From Pontibacillus chungwhensis (GTDB lineage: Bacteria; Bacillota; Bacilli; Bacillales; BH030062), in assembly GCF_030166655.1 (NCBI RefSeq), contig NZ_CP126446.1, positions 1,426,001 through 1,490,000 on the forward strand: a stretch of 64,000 nucleotides of DNA, written 5' to 3'. The notes under the pieces are model-generated. The model did no database searches and was not told where the DNA came from. It worked only from the letters and a program-made list of their open reading frames with translations. This document shows positions 51,972-60,343 of this stretch, in pieces. How positions within the stretch are numbered: position 1 is the stretch's first letter; the number at the start of each line of letters is the position of its first letter. A program made the translations under genes and the position numbers.

Positions 51972-52577
51972 TCAAAGACCAGTTTGAATCATGCGGATTT
52001 CTTTTTGATATTTATCCATGGCTTCTTCTTGTGTGTAATCATTTGCAATGCACTGAACCAGGTTATGGAAGGTGATCGCAATCACAATTTCAAAGATGTG
52101 GAAGAGCTGTTCTGAGCTTTTAATATTTAACCCTTCTAGATCTACGAGCTGGCTCACTTGTGTGAATCTAGAATCGTTTGATTCCTTACGAATGTACTTC
52201 GTTACTTCTTTCTCGATCTTATAGTTTTTATTTAACAGCACATTCCGAAGATAGTTGTTCTGTCCTTCTTCTTGTGACTGTTCGAGCGCAGTTTGAAATA
52301 AATCGGCCATCGCCTTAAATAAATCCCCATCTTGCGTTTTCAAGCACTGAAGGAAGTGTTCATGCTGATCTTTTGCATGTTCATTTAACAAGTAAAAGAA
52401 TGCATCTTCTTTATCTTCGAAATATTGATAGAAGCTGCCTCTTGGAATACAGGCTTTCTTCAAAATATTTGATATGGAGGCGTCATATAGAGAGACTCTC
52501 GAAAACTCTTCTTTGGCGGCCTCGATTAACGTTTCCCTTTTCTCTTCGTTTAAGTTATAAAACGTTGGTTTCGGCAT
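51972..52577 (-). CDS. TetR-family repressor of MFS exporter 1
   Basis: 201 aa. N-terminal helix-turn-helix: EKRETLIEAAKEEFSRVSLYDASISNILKKACIPRGSFYQYFEDKEDAF, in pieces matching TetR. ATG 52577 follows AAGGAGGAG. Two dyads in its promoter region (52600, 52638) make autoregulation of the repressor-exporter operon very likely. Confidence 0.9.
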   Translation of the reverse strand: MPKPTFYNLNEEKRETLIEAAKEEFSRVSLYDASISNILKKACIPRGSFYQYFEDKEDAFFYLLNEHAKDQHEHFLQCLKTQDGDLFKAMADLFQTALEQSQEEGQNNYLRNVLLNKNYKIEKEVTKYIRKESNDSRFTQVSQLVDLEGLNIKSSEQLFHIFEIVIAITFHNLVQCIANDYTQEEAMDKYQKEIRMIQTGL

Positions 52578-52599
52578 ATTTCTCCTCCTTGCACACGCA

Positions 52600-52659
52600 T
52601 GTGACAATGTGTCACATAAGCACTTGATCTACTATATATGACAGAGTGTCATTCGTCAA
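52600..52659 (-). promoter_or_regulatory. Promoter with two TetR-type operators
   Basis: On the minus strand TTGACG (52659-52654), 17 nt and TATAGT (52636-52631). The spacer holds ATGACAGAGTGTCAT (52638-52652), and a second dyad TGTGACAATGTGTCACA (52600-52616) lies downstream of the start site. Both share TGACAnnnTGTCA. Confidence 0.82.
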
Positions 52660-52670
52660 CAAAAATGCAA

Positions 52671-52702
52671 ATGAAAACACGAGGCACTAAAGGCCTCGTG
52701 TC
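52671..52702 (-). terminator. Terminator of rlmN
   Basis: ACACGAGGC pairs with GCCTCGTGT; on the minus strand TTTTCATTTGCATTTTT follows. Confidence 0.75.
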
Positions 52703-52703
52703 A

Positions 52704-53789
52704 TTAACTGTTTTGAAGTTTTTTCTTTTTACGTGCTTTTTCTTTCTCGATCTGCTTACTGCGAAGCTGACCACAAGCTGCGTCAATATCTGTTCCGTGC
52801 TCTGTACGAACTCCGCATTTGATGCCGCGGTCCATAAGTGTTTGATAGAACGTAAGGATCGCTTCTTTCTCACTGCGGTCGTAAGGGTGGTCGGCTACCG
52901 GGTTGTACGGGATTAAGTTCACGTACGATAGATGACGTTTATCCTTCAGCAGGTTCGCGAGCTGTTCAGCTTCTTCTTTATGGTCGTTTACATCTTTCAG
53001 TAAGATATACTCAAACGTAATACGACGGTTCGTCTTCTCTAGATAATAATCAATAGCAGGCATGAGTTTCTCTAACGGGTACGCTTTGTTGATCTTCATA
53101 ATCTTAGAGCGCAGGTCATTATTTGGAGCGTGAATTGATAGCGCTAAGTTCACTTGAATGCCTTCGTCAGCAAAGTCGTACATTTTCGGTGCAATTCCAC
53201 TTGTTGAGACCGTAATGTGACGAGCTCCGATAGAAAGACCTTTCTGATCGTTTACGACTCTTAGGAAGTCCATTAGGTGGTCATAGTTATCAAACGGTTC
53301 ACCAATTCCCATTACGACGATGTGGCTTACACGCTCATCTTTCCCTTGGCGGTCAAGGTGGTGCTGAACCTGCATAATCTGCTCAACAATCTCGCCGCTT
53401 GTTAGGTCACGGCTCTTACTCAGGATTCCGCTTGCGCAGAAGGAGCACCCGATGTTACAGCCAACCTGTGTCGTTACACAAACAGAAAGACCGTAGTTGA
53501 AACGCATAAGAACAGTCTCAATAACGTTGCCATCTTCAAGTTTAAATAGAAATTTAATCGTACCGTCCTGAGATTCCTGTTTGATCTCTTCAGCCAGTGT
53601 TCCGAGGGTGAAATGTTCGTCTAACAGATCAATCAAAGACTGGTTGACGTTTTTCATTTGAGAGAATTCCGTTACGCGCTTTTGGTACAGCCAGTCCCAT
53701 ACTTGCTTGGCGCGGAACTTCTTCTCACCATGTTCCAAAATCCAATCCGTCAGTTGGTCAAACGTTAATCCGTAAATGGATTGTTTCAT
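52704..53789 (-). CDS. rlmN: 23S rRNA (adenine2503-C2)-methyltransferase RlmN
   Basis: 361 aa radical-SAM enzyme that also methylates A37 of some tRNAs. Radical-SAM cluster [14 protein letters not shown]-binding [10 protein letters not shown], and the catalytic Cys in the C-terminal [20 protein letters not shown] 53789 follows AAAGGAG and gives the conserved MKQSIYGLT start; the frame open to 53873 is rejected. Single gene. Confidence 0.96.
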   Translation of the reverse strand: MKQSIYGLTFDQLTDWILEHGEKKFRAKQVWDWLYQKRVTEFSQMKNVNQSLIDLLDEHFTLGTLAEEIKQESQDGTIKFLFKLEDGNVIETVLMRFNYGLSVCVTTQVGCNIGCSFCASGILSKSRDLTSGEIVEQIMQVQHHLDRQGKDERVSHIVVMGIGEPFDNYDHLMDFLRVVNDQKGLSIGARHITVSTSGIAPKMYDFADEGIQVNLALSIHAPNNDLRSKIMKINKAYPLEKLMPAIDYYLEKTNRRITFEYILLKDVNDHKEEAEQLANLLKDKRHLSYVNLIPYNPVADHPYDRSEKEAILTFYQTLMDRGIKCGVRTEHGTDIDAACGQLRSKQIEKEKARKKKKLQNS

Positions 53790-53959
53790 ATATTGTAAAC
53801 TCCTTTTAAAAAAATCGCTATTCCTATAGTAGTCCATTTGCGCGCTGTAAACAACCAGCAAGTGAACTATCATAATTTTGAGTCAATTTGTAGGGTGTTC
53901 TAAATTGTGCAATTGTCTATTATGACATAAAATAGAAGTAGATCAAAACATTATACTTG

Positions 53960-54051
53960 GTGATGGGCAAACCTGTCGAAAGGCAAGGGCGCAAAGACAT
54001 GGGTCGTCGACGGAAATCCGTACCGATCGCCAGTCTGCGAAGCCACCCATC
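53960..54051 (+). ncRNA. Cyclic di-GMP-I (GEMM) riboswitch
   Basis: GGCAAACCTGTCGAAAGGCA followed by GGGCGCAAAG is the conserved GEMM core with GAAA tetraloop. P1 is GATGGG (53962-53967) with CCCATC (54046-54051); a second arm contains GGTCG…CGATC and ACGG-AAAT-CCGT. Downstream, TCCCTCACGT (54050-54059) can pair with ACGGAGGGA (54066-54074), which covers the Shine-Dalgarno of the gene at 54081 and overlaps the P1 strand, so translational control is likely. Confidence 0.78.
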
Positions 54052-54080
54052 CCTCACGTATATTTACGGAGGGATTATTA

Positions 54081-54953
54081 ATGAAAAAGGTTGTCGTTTG
54101 TCTTCTATTAGTATCTCTGTCGCTAGGATTTGCCGTGCCATCTTTAGCAAAAGAAGGTGAAGAAATGAACCAGCCCTTTAAAGGGATTGAAACGTATCAG
54201 ATCTTTTACGGCGCGCCTACGCCTGAGGTTATCAACGAAATGAAAGCATATGATCTAGTCATACTAGAACCTTATCATTATAGAAAAGAACAGATTCAGC
54301 GCATTCAATCTGCCGGAACCATGGTACTTGGTTACATCACTACGATGGAAATAGCGGAATGGAATCAAGCATTAATGAAGGAATTAAAAGAAGAAGACTT
54401 TTACAAGAGAAACGGGAAGAAGGTTTTTTACCCAGAGTGGAAGTCTTACTTAATGGATTTTACCTCTAAGCATTATCAAGCGATCGTTCATAAAGAAATC
54501 AATCAACATATAATAGGGAAACAATTTGACGGCCTTTTCTTAGATACAGTCGGAGATATCGATAATGAATTTTGGGACAAGCCGGATATCTTAAAGAAGC
54601 AGCGAGCTGCTATGGTCTCATTCTTAAAGAAAATTAAGGAGCAGTACAAGAATCTTCCCATCGTGCAAAATTGGGGCTTTGATACGCTTGCGGAAGCGAC
54701 AGCTCCTTATGTGGACGGAATTATGTGGGAGAGCTTTGATCACTCGATTGTAAGCCAGGACGAATGGGCTCAAAATAAGATCCAGCAGTTACAAAAGATT
54801 AAGGACAAGCAAGGCGTTCAAGTGTTTACTGTTGCATTTAAAGAATGGGAGAGAAGTTCAGGCCTGGCCCATCGCTACGGGTTTATTCATACGTACGAAC
54901 AAGACAGTTACGATCAATGGACAAGCGGTGCTTCCTTTTTAACGAAGCGTTAG
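54081..54953 (+). CDS. Secreted GH114-like glycosidase (polygalactosaminidase-type)
   Basis: 290 aa. Sec signal peptide ending VPSLA-KEG, then a TIM-barrel: GIETYQIFYG, VILEPYHYRKEQIQRIQSAG, GYITTMEIAEW, FDGLFLDTVGDID (catalytic Asp region) and GIMWESFD. This resembles the GH114/endo-alpha-1,4-polygalactosaminidase group that cleaves exopolysaccharide. Control by a c-di-GMP riboswitch supports a role in biofilm matrix turnover (inference). GGAGGG precedes the ATG. Confidence 0.82.
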   Translation: MKKVVVCLLLVSLSLGFAVPSLAKEGEEMNQPFKGIETYQIFYGAPTPEVINEMKAYDLVILEPYHYRKEQIQRIQSAGTMVLGYITTMEIAEWNQALMKELKEEDFYKRNGKKVFYPEWKSYLMDFTSKHYQAIVHKEINQHIIGKQFDGLFLDTVGDIDNEFWDKPDILKKQRAAMVSFLKKIKEQYKNLPIVQNWGFDTLAEATAPYVDGIMWESFDHSIVSQDEWAQNKIQQLQKIKDKQGVQVFTVAFKEWERSSGLAHRYGFIHTYEQDSYDQWTSGASFLTKR

Positions 54954-54958
54954 AATCG

Positions 54959-54986
54959 GCCTGGGGGTAAACCCCGGGCTTTTTTG
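54959..54986 (+). terminator. Terminator of GH114-like gene
   Basis: GCCTGGGGG pairs with CCCCGGGC followed by TTTTTTG. Confidence 0.82.
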
Positions 54987-55085
54987 TGTAATGGCTGAGA
55001 GTCTATCATTTACGCCGGCTCTAAAGGACTGCTAGCATGGGGGAAGGTCTAATCATTAAACTAGTAAACGAGAAGGGTGAATCCA

Positions 55086-55502
55086 ATGTACAAACGAATC
55101 TTACTCGCAACAGATGGATCTGAACACTCCGTGCGTTCTGCCAAGCATGCGTCAGCTTTAGCCAATCAGTTCGGCGGAACAGTTGATATTGTTTTTGTGA
55201 TAGACGGAAACAAATCAAAAGAAGACGTGCTCCACAATATGACGGAGTATGAGATCGATTTAAAACGAAAAGAAAAAACAAGAGCCGTGCAGGAAGTATT
55301 AGAACAAGAAGGCGTTTCATTTGAAACAAATATCCTTCACGGCGAACCAGGCCCAACAATCGTTAACTTCGCAAACGACAACAACTACGATTGCGTCGTG
55401 ATCGGAAGCCGCGGCCATAACGCCCTTCAAGAAATGATCCTAGGTAGCGTCAGCCACAAAGTGGTTAAGCGCGTGGACGCACCGGTTATGGTCATTAAAT
55501 AA
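55086..55502 (+). CDS. Universal stress protein (UspA family)
   Basis: 138 aa. YKRILLATDGSEHSVRSAKHA start and ATP-binding GSRGHNALQEMILGSVSHKV near the end (G-x2-G-x9-GS). ATP-binding UspA type, cytoplasmic. ATG 55086 fits AGAAGGGTG. Single gene with terminator. Confidence 0.92.
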   Translation: MYKRILLATDGSEHSVRSAKHASALANQFGGTVDIVFVIDGNKSKEDVLHNMTEYEIDLKRKEKTRAVQEVLEQEGVSFETNILHGEPGPTIVNFANDNNYDCVVIGSRGHNALQEMILGSVSHKVVKRVDAPVMVIK

Positions 55503-55513
55503 AGCCAAAAGGT

Positions 55514-55548
55514 AAGCCACTCTTTTGTTCAAGAAGAGTGGCTTTTTT
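55514..55548. terminator. Bidirectional terminator
   Basis: AAGCCACTCTT (55514-55524) pairs with AAGAGTGGCTT (55534-55544) then T tract. It lies between convergent genes and touches the stop of the gene at 55548. Confidence 0.88.
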
Positions 55549-56246
55549 TATTCATGTAATTCTGAAATGTCGCCACCGACAGCTTTCCCGTACGTGATCT
55601 GATCTTGAGAATAAAGCGTGAATCGCCACTTGTATCCTACGTAAGGAATCGGTTCGGTGGTGATCCGGATAATGTTTTCTTCCTCATACCGTTCATCTAA
55701 GGTCTTCTCTAGCTGGTGTTTCGTGTACACTTTTCCGCCTAACAGAAGGACTAGAATGAGAAGTCCACTCCACACCCATTTCCACCCATAGAGCTTTTGA
55801 GATAAGGAGAAAAGGGTGAGTAACATCATGCCGCCAAGAAGCCATAGGTCCCTTTTGATAACCGAATACGCCACATTTTGCTTATGTAGCGGATAGAAAA
55901 GGTGGGCACCGTTGCCGAGATAATCTACTCCAATACCCGCTAAGAGAAGAACGACCCCGAGCCCGATCCATCTCCTGATAAGGGAAAAAGGGAAGATCTT
56001 TTTGACCAAAAGGGCGATGATGAAACTCGTGATGGGTAAGAAGAAAAGGGAATGGGTGAAGATTATGTCCATTAATTTCGGTACATCGATTAAAAGGACA
56101 ATAACAGCACCAGATACGACCATTAATAGACGCCTTTTGTACGACATTTCTTTCTTATAGAAAAGAAGGTGAGTCAAAACCATTGCTGTTGTGATGTGCA
56201 TCAAAGTTGAAGGGATGTGGTTCACGAGTAGCTGTGTCATAAGCAT
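55548..56246 (-). CDS. YdjM-like membrane-bound metal-dependent hydrolase (DUF457)
   Basis: 232 aa with about five membrane segments. IDVPKLMDIIFTHSLFFLP and GVDYLGNGAHLFYPLHKQ contain the Asp/His residues expected in DUF457 proteins. The C-terminal 60 residues are a soluble domain ending GGDISELHE. Cleavage substrate unknown. No good Shine-Dalgarno for ATG 56246; a start at the following ATG is possible. Confidence 0.68.
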   Translation of the reverse strand: MLMTQLLVNHIPSTLMHITTAMVLTHLLFYKKEMSYKRRLLMVVSGAVIVLLIDVPKLMDIIFTHSLFFLPITSFIIALLVKKIFPFSLIRRWIGLGVVLLLAGIGVDYLGNGAHLFYPLHKQNVAYSVIKRDLWLLGGMMLLTLFSLSQKLYGWKWVWSGLLILVLLLGGKVYTKHQLEKTLDERYEEENIIRITTEPIPYVGYKWRFTLYSQDQITYGKAVGGDISELHE

Positions 56247-56325
56247 GTACGTCCTTTTTTTAGGATATTGTATCTTTAAGGTGTTAACCGATTCGTCTCT
56301 AATCTAAACCTTTAATAGGAGAGGG

Positions 56326-56376
56326 TTGACCGAAATAAAGGAACTAGATATAATTTAACTACCGAACGTTAGGTAG
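56326..56376 (+). promoter_or_regulatory. Promoter and operator of TetR-SMR operon
   Basis: TTGACC (56326-56331), 17 nt, TATAAT (56349-56354). Immediately downstream, CTACCGAACGTTAGGTAG (56359-56376) is an 18-bp dyad with one mismatched pair, well placed for autorepression. Confidence 0.85.
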
Positions 56377-56390
56377 CGAGGAGGTTCACA

Positions 56391-56987
56391 ATGAGTAAAG
56401 ATAAAATTTTAACTGAAGCCCTGTATTTGTTCTCGAACAAAGGTTATGAGGGAACGGCTCTTTCAGAATTGGCAGAGCGGGTCGGCATGAAGAAGGCTTC
56501 GATTTATTCACATTTTAAAAATAAAGAAGAGATATTCTGGGCCGTCATTGACGGTGCCTACCAGGAAGAAATTGCGAAGTTATCGCGAGGGATGAAAGAT
56601 GTTGAACACCTTCCGTTCCGTGAGCGATTTCACTTTATGATGGATCAGCATGTTCAGTTCTATAAAGAGAAAGATGTTAATGCGAATCTGTGGAGACGGA
56701 TGACGATGTTTCCTCCTGAAGCGTTTAAAGAGGGACTAAAAGCCAAGCTACTCGAATATGAAGAAGAATTTAACGAGATGATCAAAATGGATTTAGACGC
56801 AGCGATTCACTCAGGAGAAATAAGAGAAGTGGATGGAGAGACAGGCGTTGCCATGATTAATTGTGTCCTAGATGGCCTCTTTGTCGAGTACAGCTATTAT
56901 GATGAGGCCGAATTTAATAAGCGGGTAGAAGCGGTTAAAGCCATGACGTGGCGTGCGTTTGCTCCAATAGAGAAGGAGGGGGACTAA
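56391..56987 (+). CDS. TetR-family repressor of SMR efflux pair
   Basis: 198 aa. Helix-turn-helix ALSELAERVGMKKASIYSHF with FKNKEEIFWAVIDG. C-terminal TetR_C domain. GAGGAGGTTC precedes the ATG. Its stop overlaps the start of the first SMR gene (TAATG). Confidence 0.92.
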   Translation: MSKDKILTEALYLFSNKGYEGTALSELAERVGMKKASIYSHFKNKEEIFWAVIDGAYQEEIAKLSRGMKDVEHLPFRERFHFMMDQHVQFYKEKDVNANLWRRMTMFPPEAFKEGLKAKLLEYEEEFNEMIKMDLDAAIHSGEIREVDGETGVAMINCVLDGLFVEYSYYDEAEFNKRVEAVKAMTWRAFAPIEKEGD

Positions 56988-57334
56988 TGGGTTGGACATA
57001 TGTAATTGTAGCTGGACTTCTTGAAATCATTTGGATCTTTACGATGAAGCAATCAGAGGGATTCACCGTACTGGTCCCCAGTGTGGCAACGGTTATTCTG
57101 CTTGTGATAAGTTTTTTTATTTTCTCGAAAGCGATGGAATTTATTTCAGTAGGTACAGCCTACGCCGTCTTTACAGGGATCGGTACGGTCGGTGCTGTGA
57201 CGGTTGAATTTATAATGAATCCAGAATTGGTCAGTGTGATGAAAGTGTTCTTCATTCTCATTCTATTAACAGGAATATTAGGGCTTAAAGTGACCGAGAA
57301 AGAAGAGACAGAAGGAAGTGAGGTGAGCCACTAA
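56987..57334 (+). CDS. SMR multidrug efflux subunit 1
   Basis: 115 aa, four membrane segments. GWTYVIVAGLLEIIWIFTMK has the essential Glu14 in the first span, and SVGTAYAVFTGIGTVGAV is the SMR signature. Works as a heterodimer with the next gene, as in EbrAB/YkkCD. Start within AAGGAGGGGGAC context; start and stop overlap with its neighbours. Confidence 0.92.
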   Translation: MGWTYVIVAGLLEIIWIFTMKQSEGFTVLVPSVATVILLVISFFIFSKAMEFISVGTAYAVFTGIGTVGAVTVEFIMNPELVSVMKVFFILILLTGILGLKVTEKEETEGSEVSH

Positions 57335-57651
57335 TGGCATGGATTCAGTTAATTTTTGCAGGGATAGCAGAAGTTTCAGGCGTGACATTTTTGAAGATGA
57401 CCGATGGGTTTAAGAAGAAAGGGTACGTCTTCTTAATGCTCGTGGCAGGTGTGATTAACTTTTATTTGTTATCAAAAGCCATTGAGACACTTCCAATTGG
57501 AACAGCGTATGGTGTCTGGACCGGGATCGGTTCAATTGGGACGGTTGTAATCGGAATGATCTTCTTCCGTGAATCAAAAGAATGGCTCAGACTCTTGTTT
57601 ATTTCAATGATTGTAATCGGGATTGTTGGGTTGAAAGTAACCACAGCTTAG
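57334..57651 (+). CDS. SMR multidrug efflux subunit 2
   Basis: 105 aa, four spans. Glu in WIQLIFAGIAEVSGVTFLKM and signature PIGTAYGVWTGIGSIGTV. Its ATG overlaps the previous stop (TAATG). Opposite charge bias in loops relative to subunit 1 is consistent with antiparallel pairing. Confidence 0.92.
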   Translation: MAWIQLIFAGIAEVSGVTFLKMTDGFKKKGYVFLMLVAGVINFYLLSKAIETLPIGTAYGVWTGIGSIGTVVIGMIFFRESKEWLRLLFISMIVIGIVGLKVTTA

Positions 57652-57756
57652 ACTGATAAAATTTTTAGTTCTGTGAAGGCGTGAGGGAACACAAAAGTAT
57701 CAAAATAGGTTACAATAACAACTTGGAATCTATTCGAATAAAGGAGACACGACATC

Positions 57757-59250
57757 ATGGACGAAACGAAACAAAACGAGCGCTATGAGTTTCTGGCCAA
57801 TGATCCGAATTTTAAAGTCATGCCCGTGATGATCACGCTGATTATCGGGGCGTTTTTTGCGATATTAAATGAAACGTTACTCAACATTGCCCTGACGACA
57901 CTCATGGATCGTTTCTCAATATCTGAGCCAACGGTACAATGGATGGCGACAGGGTTTATGCTTGTCATGGGAATTATGACTCCGATTTCGGCATTATTAA
58001 TTCAATCATTTACGACAAGAAAAATGTTTATTGGAACGATGACGATCTTCACGATTGGTACGGCCATTTGTGCGATCGCTCCTACGTTCGCTGTTTTGTT
58101 GGCGGGACGTTTGTTACAAGCGGTCGGAACAGGAATCCTGATCCCGATCATCTTCAATACGTTCTTGTTAATCTTCCCACCGGAACGGCGCGGTGCGGTG
58201 ATGGGAACGGTCGGGCTTGTCATTATGTTCGCACCGGCGATCGGCCCAACGCTTTCAGGTATCATCGTTGAACACCTGGGCTGGAGATATTTATTCATCA
58301 CGGTTATTCCGTTTGCGCTATTCTCCATTGCTTTCGCCCTTAAGTTCCTTCGAAATGTAGGAGAAGTGACTAAGCCAAAGTTAGATCTATTCTCCATTGT
58401 CCTATCAACGATCGGTTTCGGCGGCGTCGTGTTAGGATTTAGCTTAGCAGGAGAAGGAGACGCAGGCTTCCTTGCTCCGAAAGTTTACCTTTCGATTATC
58501 ATCGGAGTCGTTGCGCTGATTTTGTTTACCATCAGACAGCTGAAGCTAGACGAACCGATTCTAGACGTTCGCGTATTCCGTTATCCGATGTTCACACTCG
58601 GACTAACGATGTTTGTTATTATCATGGTCTCCATGTTCTCCTCAGAAATCATCCTACCGATGTATATGCAAGGAGCATTAGGACTTGAAGCAGCGACGGC
58701 AGGCCTTGTCTTGTTACCAGGTGCTCTGCTAAACGGTCTTATGTCACCGATCATGGGGAAACTATTTGATAAATTCGGGCCAAGAAAGCTGATGATTCCA
58801 GCTACGATTGTGTTAAGCGGAACGATGTTTGCCTACAGCCGTATCGGTCTAGATACATCGATTCCTTACATAGTCGTCTGCTACCTTCTTCTGATGCTTT
58901 CTGTATCTGCGATCATGATGCCAGCACAGACAAACGGTTTAAATCAATTGCCGAAACATCTGTACCCGCACGGAACGGCGATTATGAATACGTTACAACC
59001 TGTCTCAGGCGCAATCGGGATTTCTGTATTCATCGGAATCATGACTTCCCGTAAAAATGCGTATCTCGAAGGAGCAGCAAATCCAACCACAGCCGGTACT
59101 CAAGCAGAAGCCTTAGTTTCCGGAGTGGAGCTCGTTTACTGGATCGTCTTCTTCTTCGCAATCGCAGCCTTTATCGTCACGTTATTTGTGCAGCGTGCTG
59201 CCCCTGAGCAGGAAGAGTCTTCAGACGTTCAGGCAGAAGCGGTTAAATAG
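57757..59250 (+). CDS. DHA2-family MFS drug exporter 2
   Basis: 497 aa, fourteen spans, same family as the exporter at 50518 (ETLLNIALTTLMDRF, GLVIMFAPAIGPTLSGIIVEH, LLPGALLNGLMSPIMGKLFD). AAAGGAGAC precedes the ATG. 105 bp behind the SMR pair and possibly on the same transcript, although no terminator is evident between them. Own terminator at 59264. Confidence 0.92.
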   Translation: MDETKQNERYEFLANDPNFKVMPVMITLIIGAFFAILNETLLNIALTTLMDRFSISEPTVQWMATGFMLVMGIMTPISALLIQSFTTRKMFIGTMTIFTIGTAICAIAPTFAVLLAGRLLQAVGTGILIPIIFNTFLLIFPPERRGAVMGTVGLVIMFAPAIGPTLSGIIVEHLGWRYLFITVIPFALFSIAFALKFLRNVGEVTKPKLDLFSIVLSTIGFGGVVLGFSLAGEGDAGFLAPKVYLSIIIGVVALILFTIRQLKLDEPILDVRVFRYPMFTLGLTMFVIIMVSMFSSEIILPMYMQGALGLEAATAGLVLLPGALLNGLMSPIMGKLFDKFGPRKLMIPATIVLSGTMFAYSRIGLDTSIPYIVVCYLLLMLSVSAIMMPAQTNGLNQLPKHLYPHGTAIMNTLQPVSGAIGISVFIGIMTSRKNAYLEGAANPTTAGTQAEALVSGVELVYWIVFFFAIAAFIVTLFVQRAAPEQEESSDVQAEAVK

Positions 59251-59263
59251 AAGATTTAGTGGA

Positions 59264-59298
59264 AGCAGTCCCTTGAATGGATGGGGCTGCTTTTTTTG
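59264..59298 (+). terminator. Terminator of MFS 2 gene
   Basis: AGCAGTCCC (59264-59272) pairs with GGGGCTGCT (59283-59291) followed by TTTTTTT. Confidence 0.87.
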
Positions 59299-59330
59299 TT
59301 TTGGGAGGATGGGGTGAGTTTGGGTCGGCG

Positions 59331-60126
59331 GACGGCTCAAGTGGGAGAAGCGCGGCCCGAGTTGAGGTGCGACGGCTCAAGTTCGGTGCTGGACGGCTCA
59401 AGTGGGAGAAGCGGCTTAAGTTCGGGATGGGCGGCTCAAGAGGTAGTGGAACTGGCTTAAGTTCAGCGAGTAACGGCTCAAGAGGGGAAAATGACAGCTC
59501 AAGAGGAAGATCAACGGCTCAAGTTCGTGGCAGACGGCTCAAGTGGAGTGAGCATGGCTCAAGTGAGAGGGGAACCGGCTCAAGCCCCGCCGCCCGGGGC
59601 GCCGGGCGATCAGGCGGCTGAGCGCAGCTGGGGTGGACGGCTCAAGTTCGGGACGTAACGGCTCGAGCGGGACGAGCACGGCTCAAGAGGTAGTGGAACT
59701 GGCTTAAGTTCAGCGAGTAATGGCTCAAGCAGGAAAAATGACAGCTCAAGAGGAAGATCAACGGCTCAAGTACGTGGCAGGCGGCTCAAGTGGAGTGAGC
59801 ATGGCTCAAGTGAGAGGGGAACCGACTCAAGCCCCGCCGCCCGGGGCGCCGGGCGATCAGGCGACTGAGCGCAGCTGGGGCGGGCGGCTCAAGTTCGGGA
59901 CGCAACGGCTCAAGCTGGACGAGAACGGCTTAAGTAGAGTCACAACGGCTCAAGAGGTAGTGGAACTGGCTTAAGTTCAGCGAGTAACGGCTCAAGCAGG
60001 AAAAATGACAGCTCAAGAGGAAGATCAACAGCTCAAGTTCATGGAAGGCGGCTTAAGTAGGAGCAAAACAACTCAAGTAAGAGCAAAACCGGCTCAAGCC
60101 CCTCCGCCCGGGGCGCCGGGCGATCA
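59331..60126. repeat. 20-21-bp minisatellite array 3 with GC hairpins
   Basis: About 35 units headed by GGCTCAAG or GGCTTAAG with a variable 12-13-nt tail. A higher-order repeat of ~247-267 bp is visible: AGGTAGTGGAACTGGC occurs at 59441, 59688 and 59955, and each block ends in a hairpin CGCCCGG-GGCG-CCGGGCG (59591, 59838, 60105). Less regular than arrays 1 and 2. It lies between a terminator and the lacI promoter. Open frames here are not considered genes; nothing else was found from 59299 to 60272. Confidence 0.93.
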
Positions 60127-60272
60127 CACAAATACAGGCAAAGCTCACAAGAAGTCGAGCTAAGATAGAGCTTTCCTTTTGGGCCAAATCTATAAAACTA
60201 TCTCACTTACCCCGCCATACAAAAGCCTAAACACCAATCAAAAAATAAACTTAAAAATTTTCAAAAAATAGG

Positions 60273-60324
60273 TTGCTTTTCTAAGAAGGGGATGGTTATA
60301 ATGAAAGCAACGAAAGCGCTTTCG
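60273..60324 (+). promoter_or_regulatory. Promoter and operator of lacI gene
   Basis: TTGCTT, 18 nt, TATAAT (60297-60302), then the perfect palindrome CGAAAGCGCTTTCG (60311-60324) at the start of the transcript. Confidence 0.8.
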
Positions 60325-60343
60325 AAAGTAAGAGGTGGACCTT

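Noticed and set aside
59277-59974. Two plus-strand frames in array 3
   Set aside because: Gly/Ser/Arg-rich translation of repeats with no ribosome-binding site; the first starts inside a terminator.
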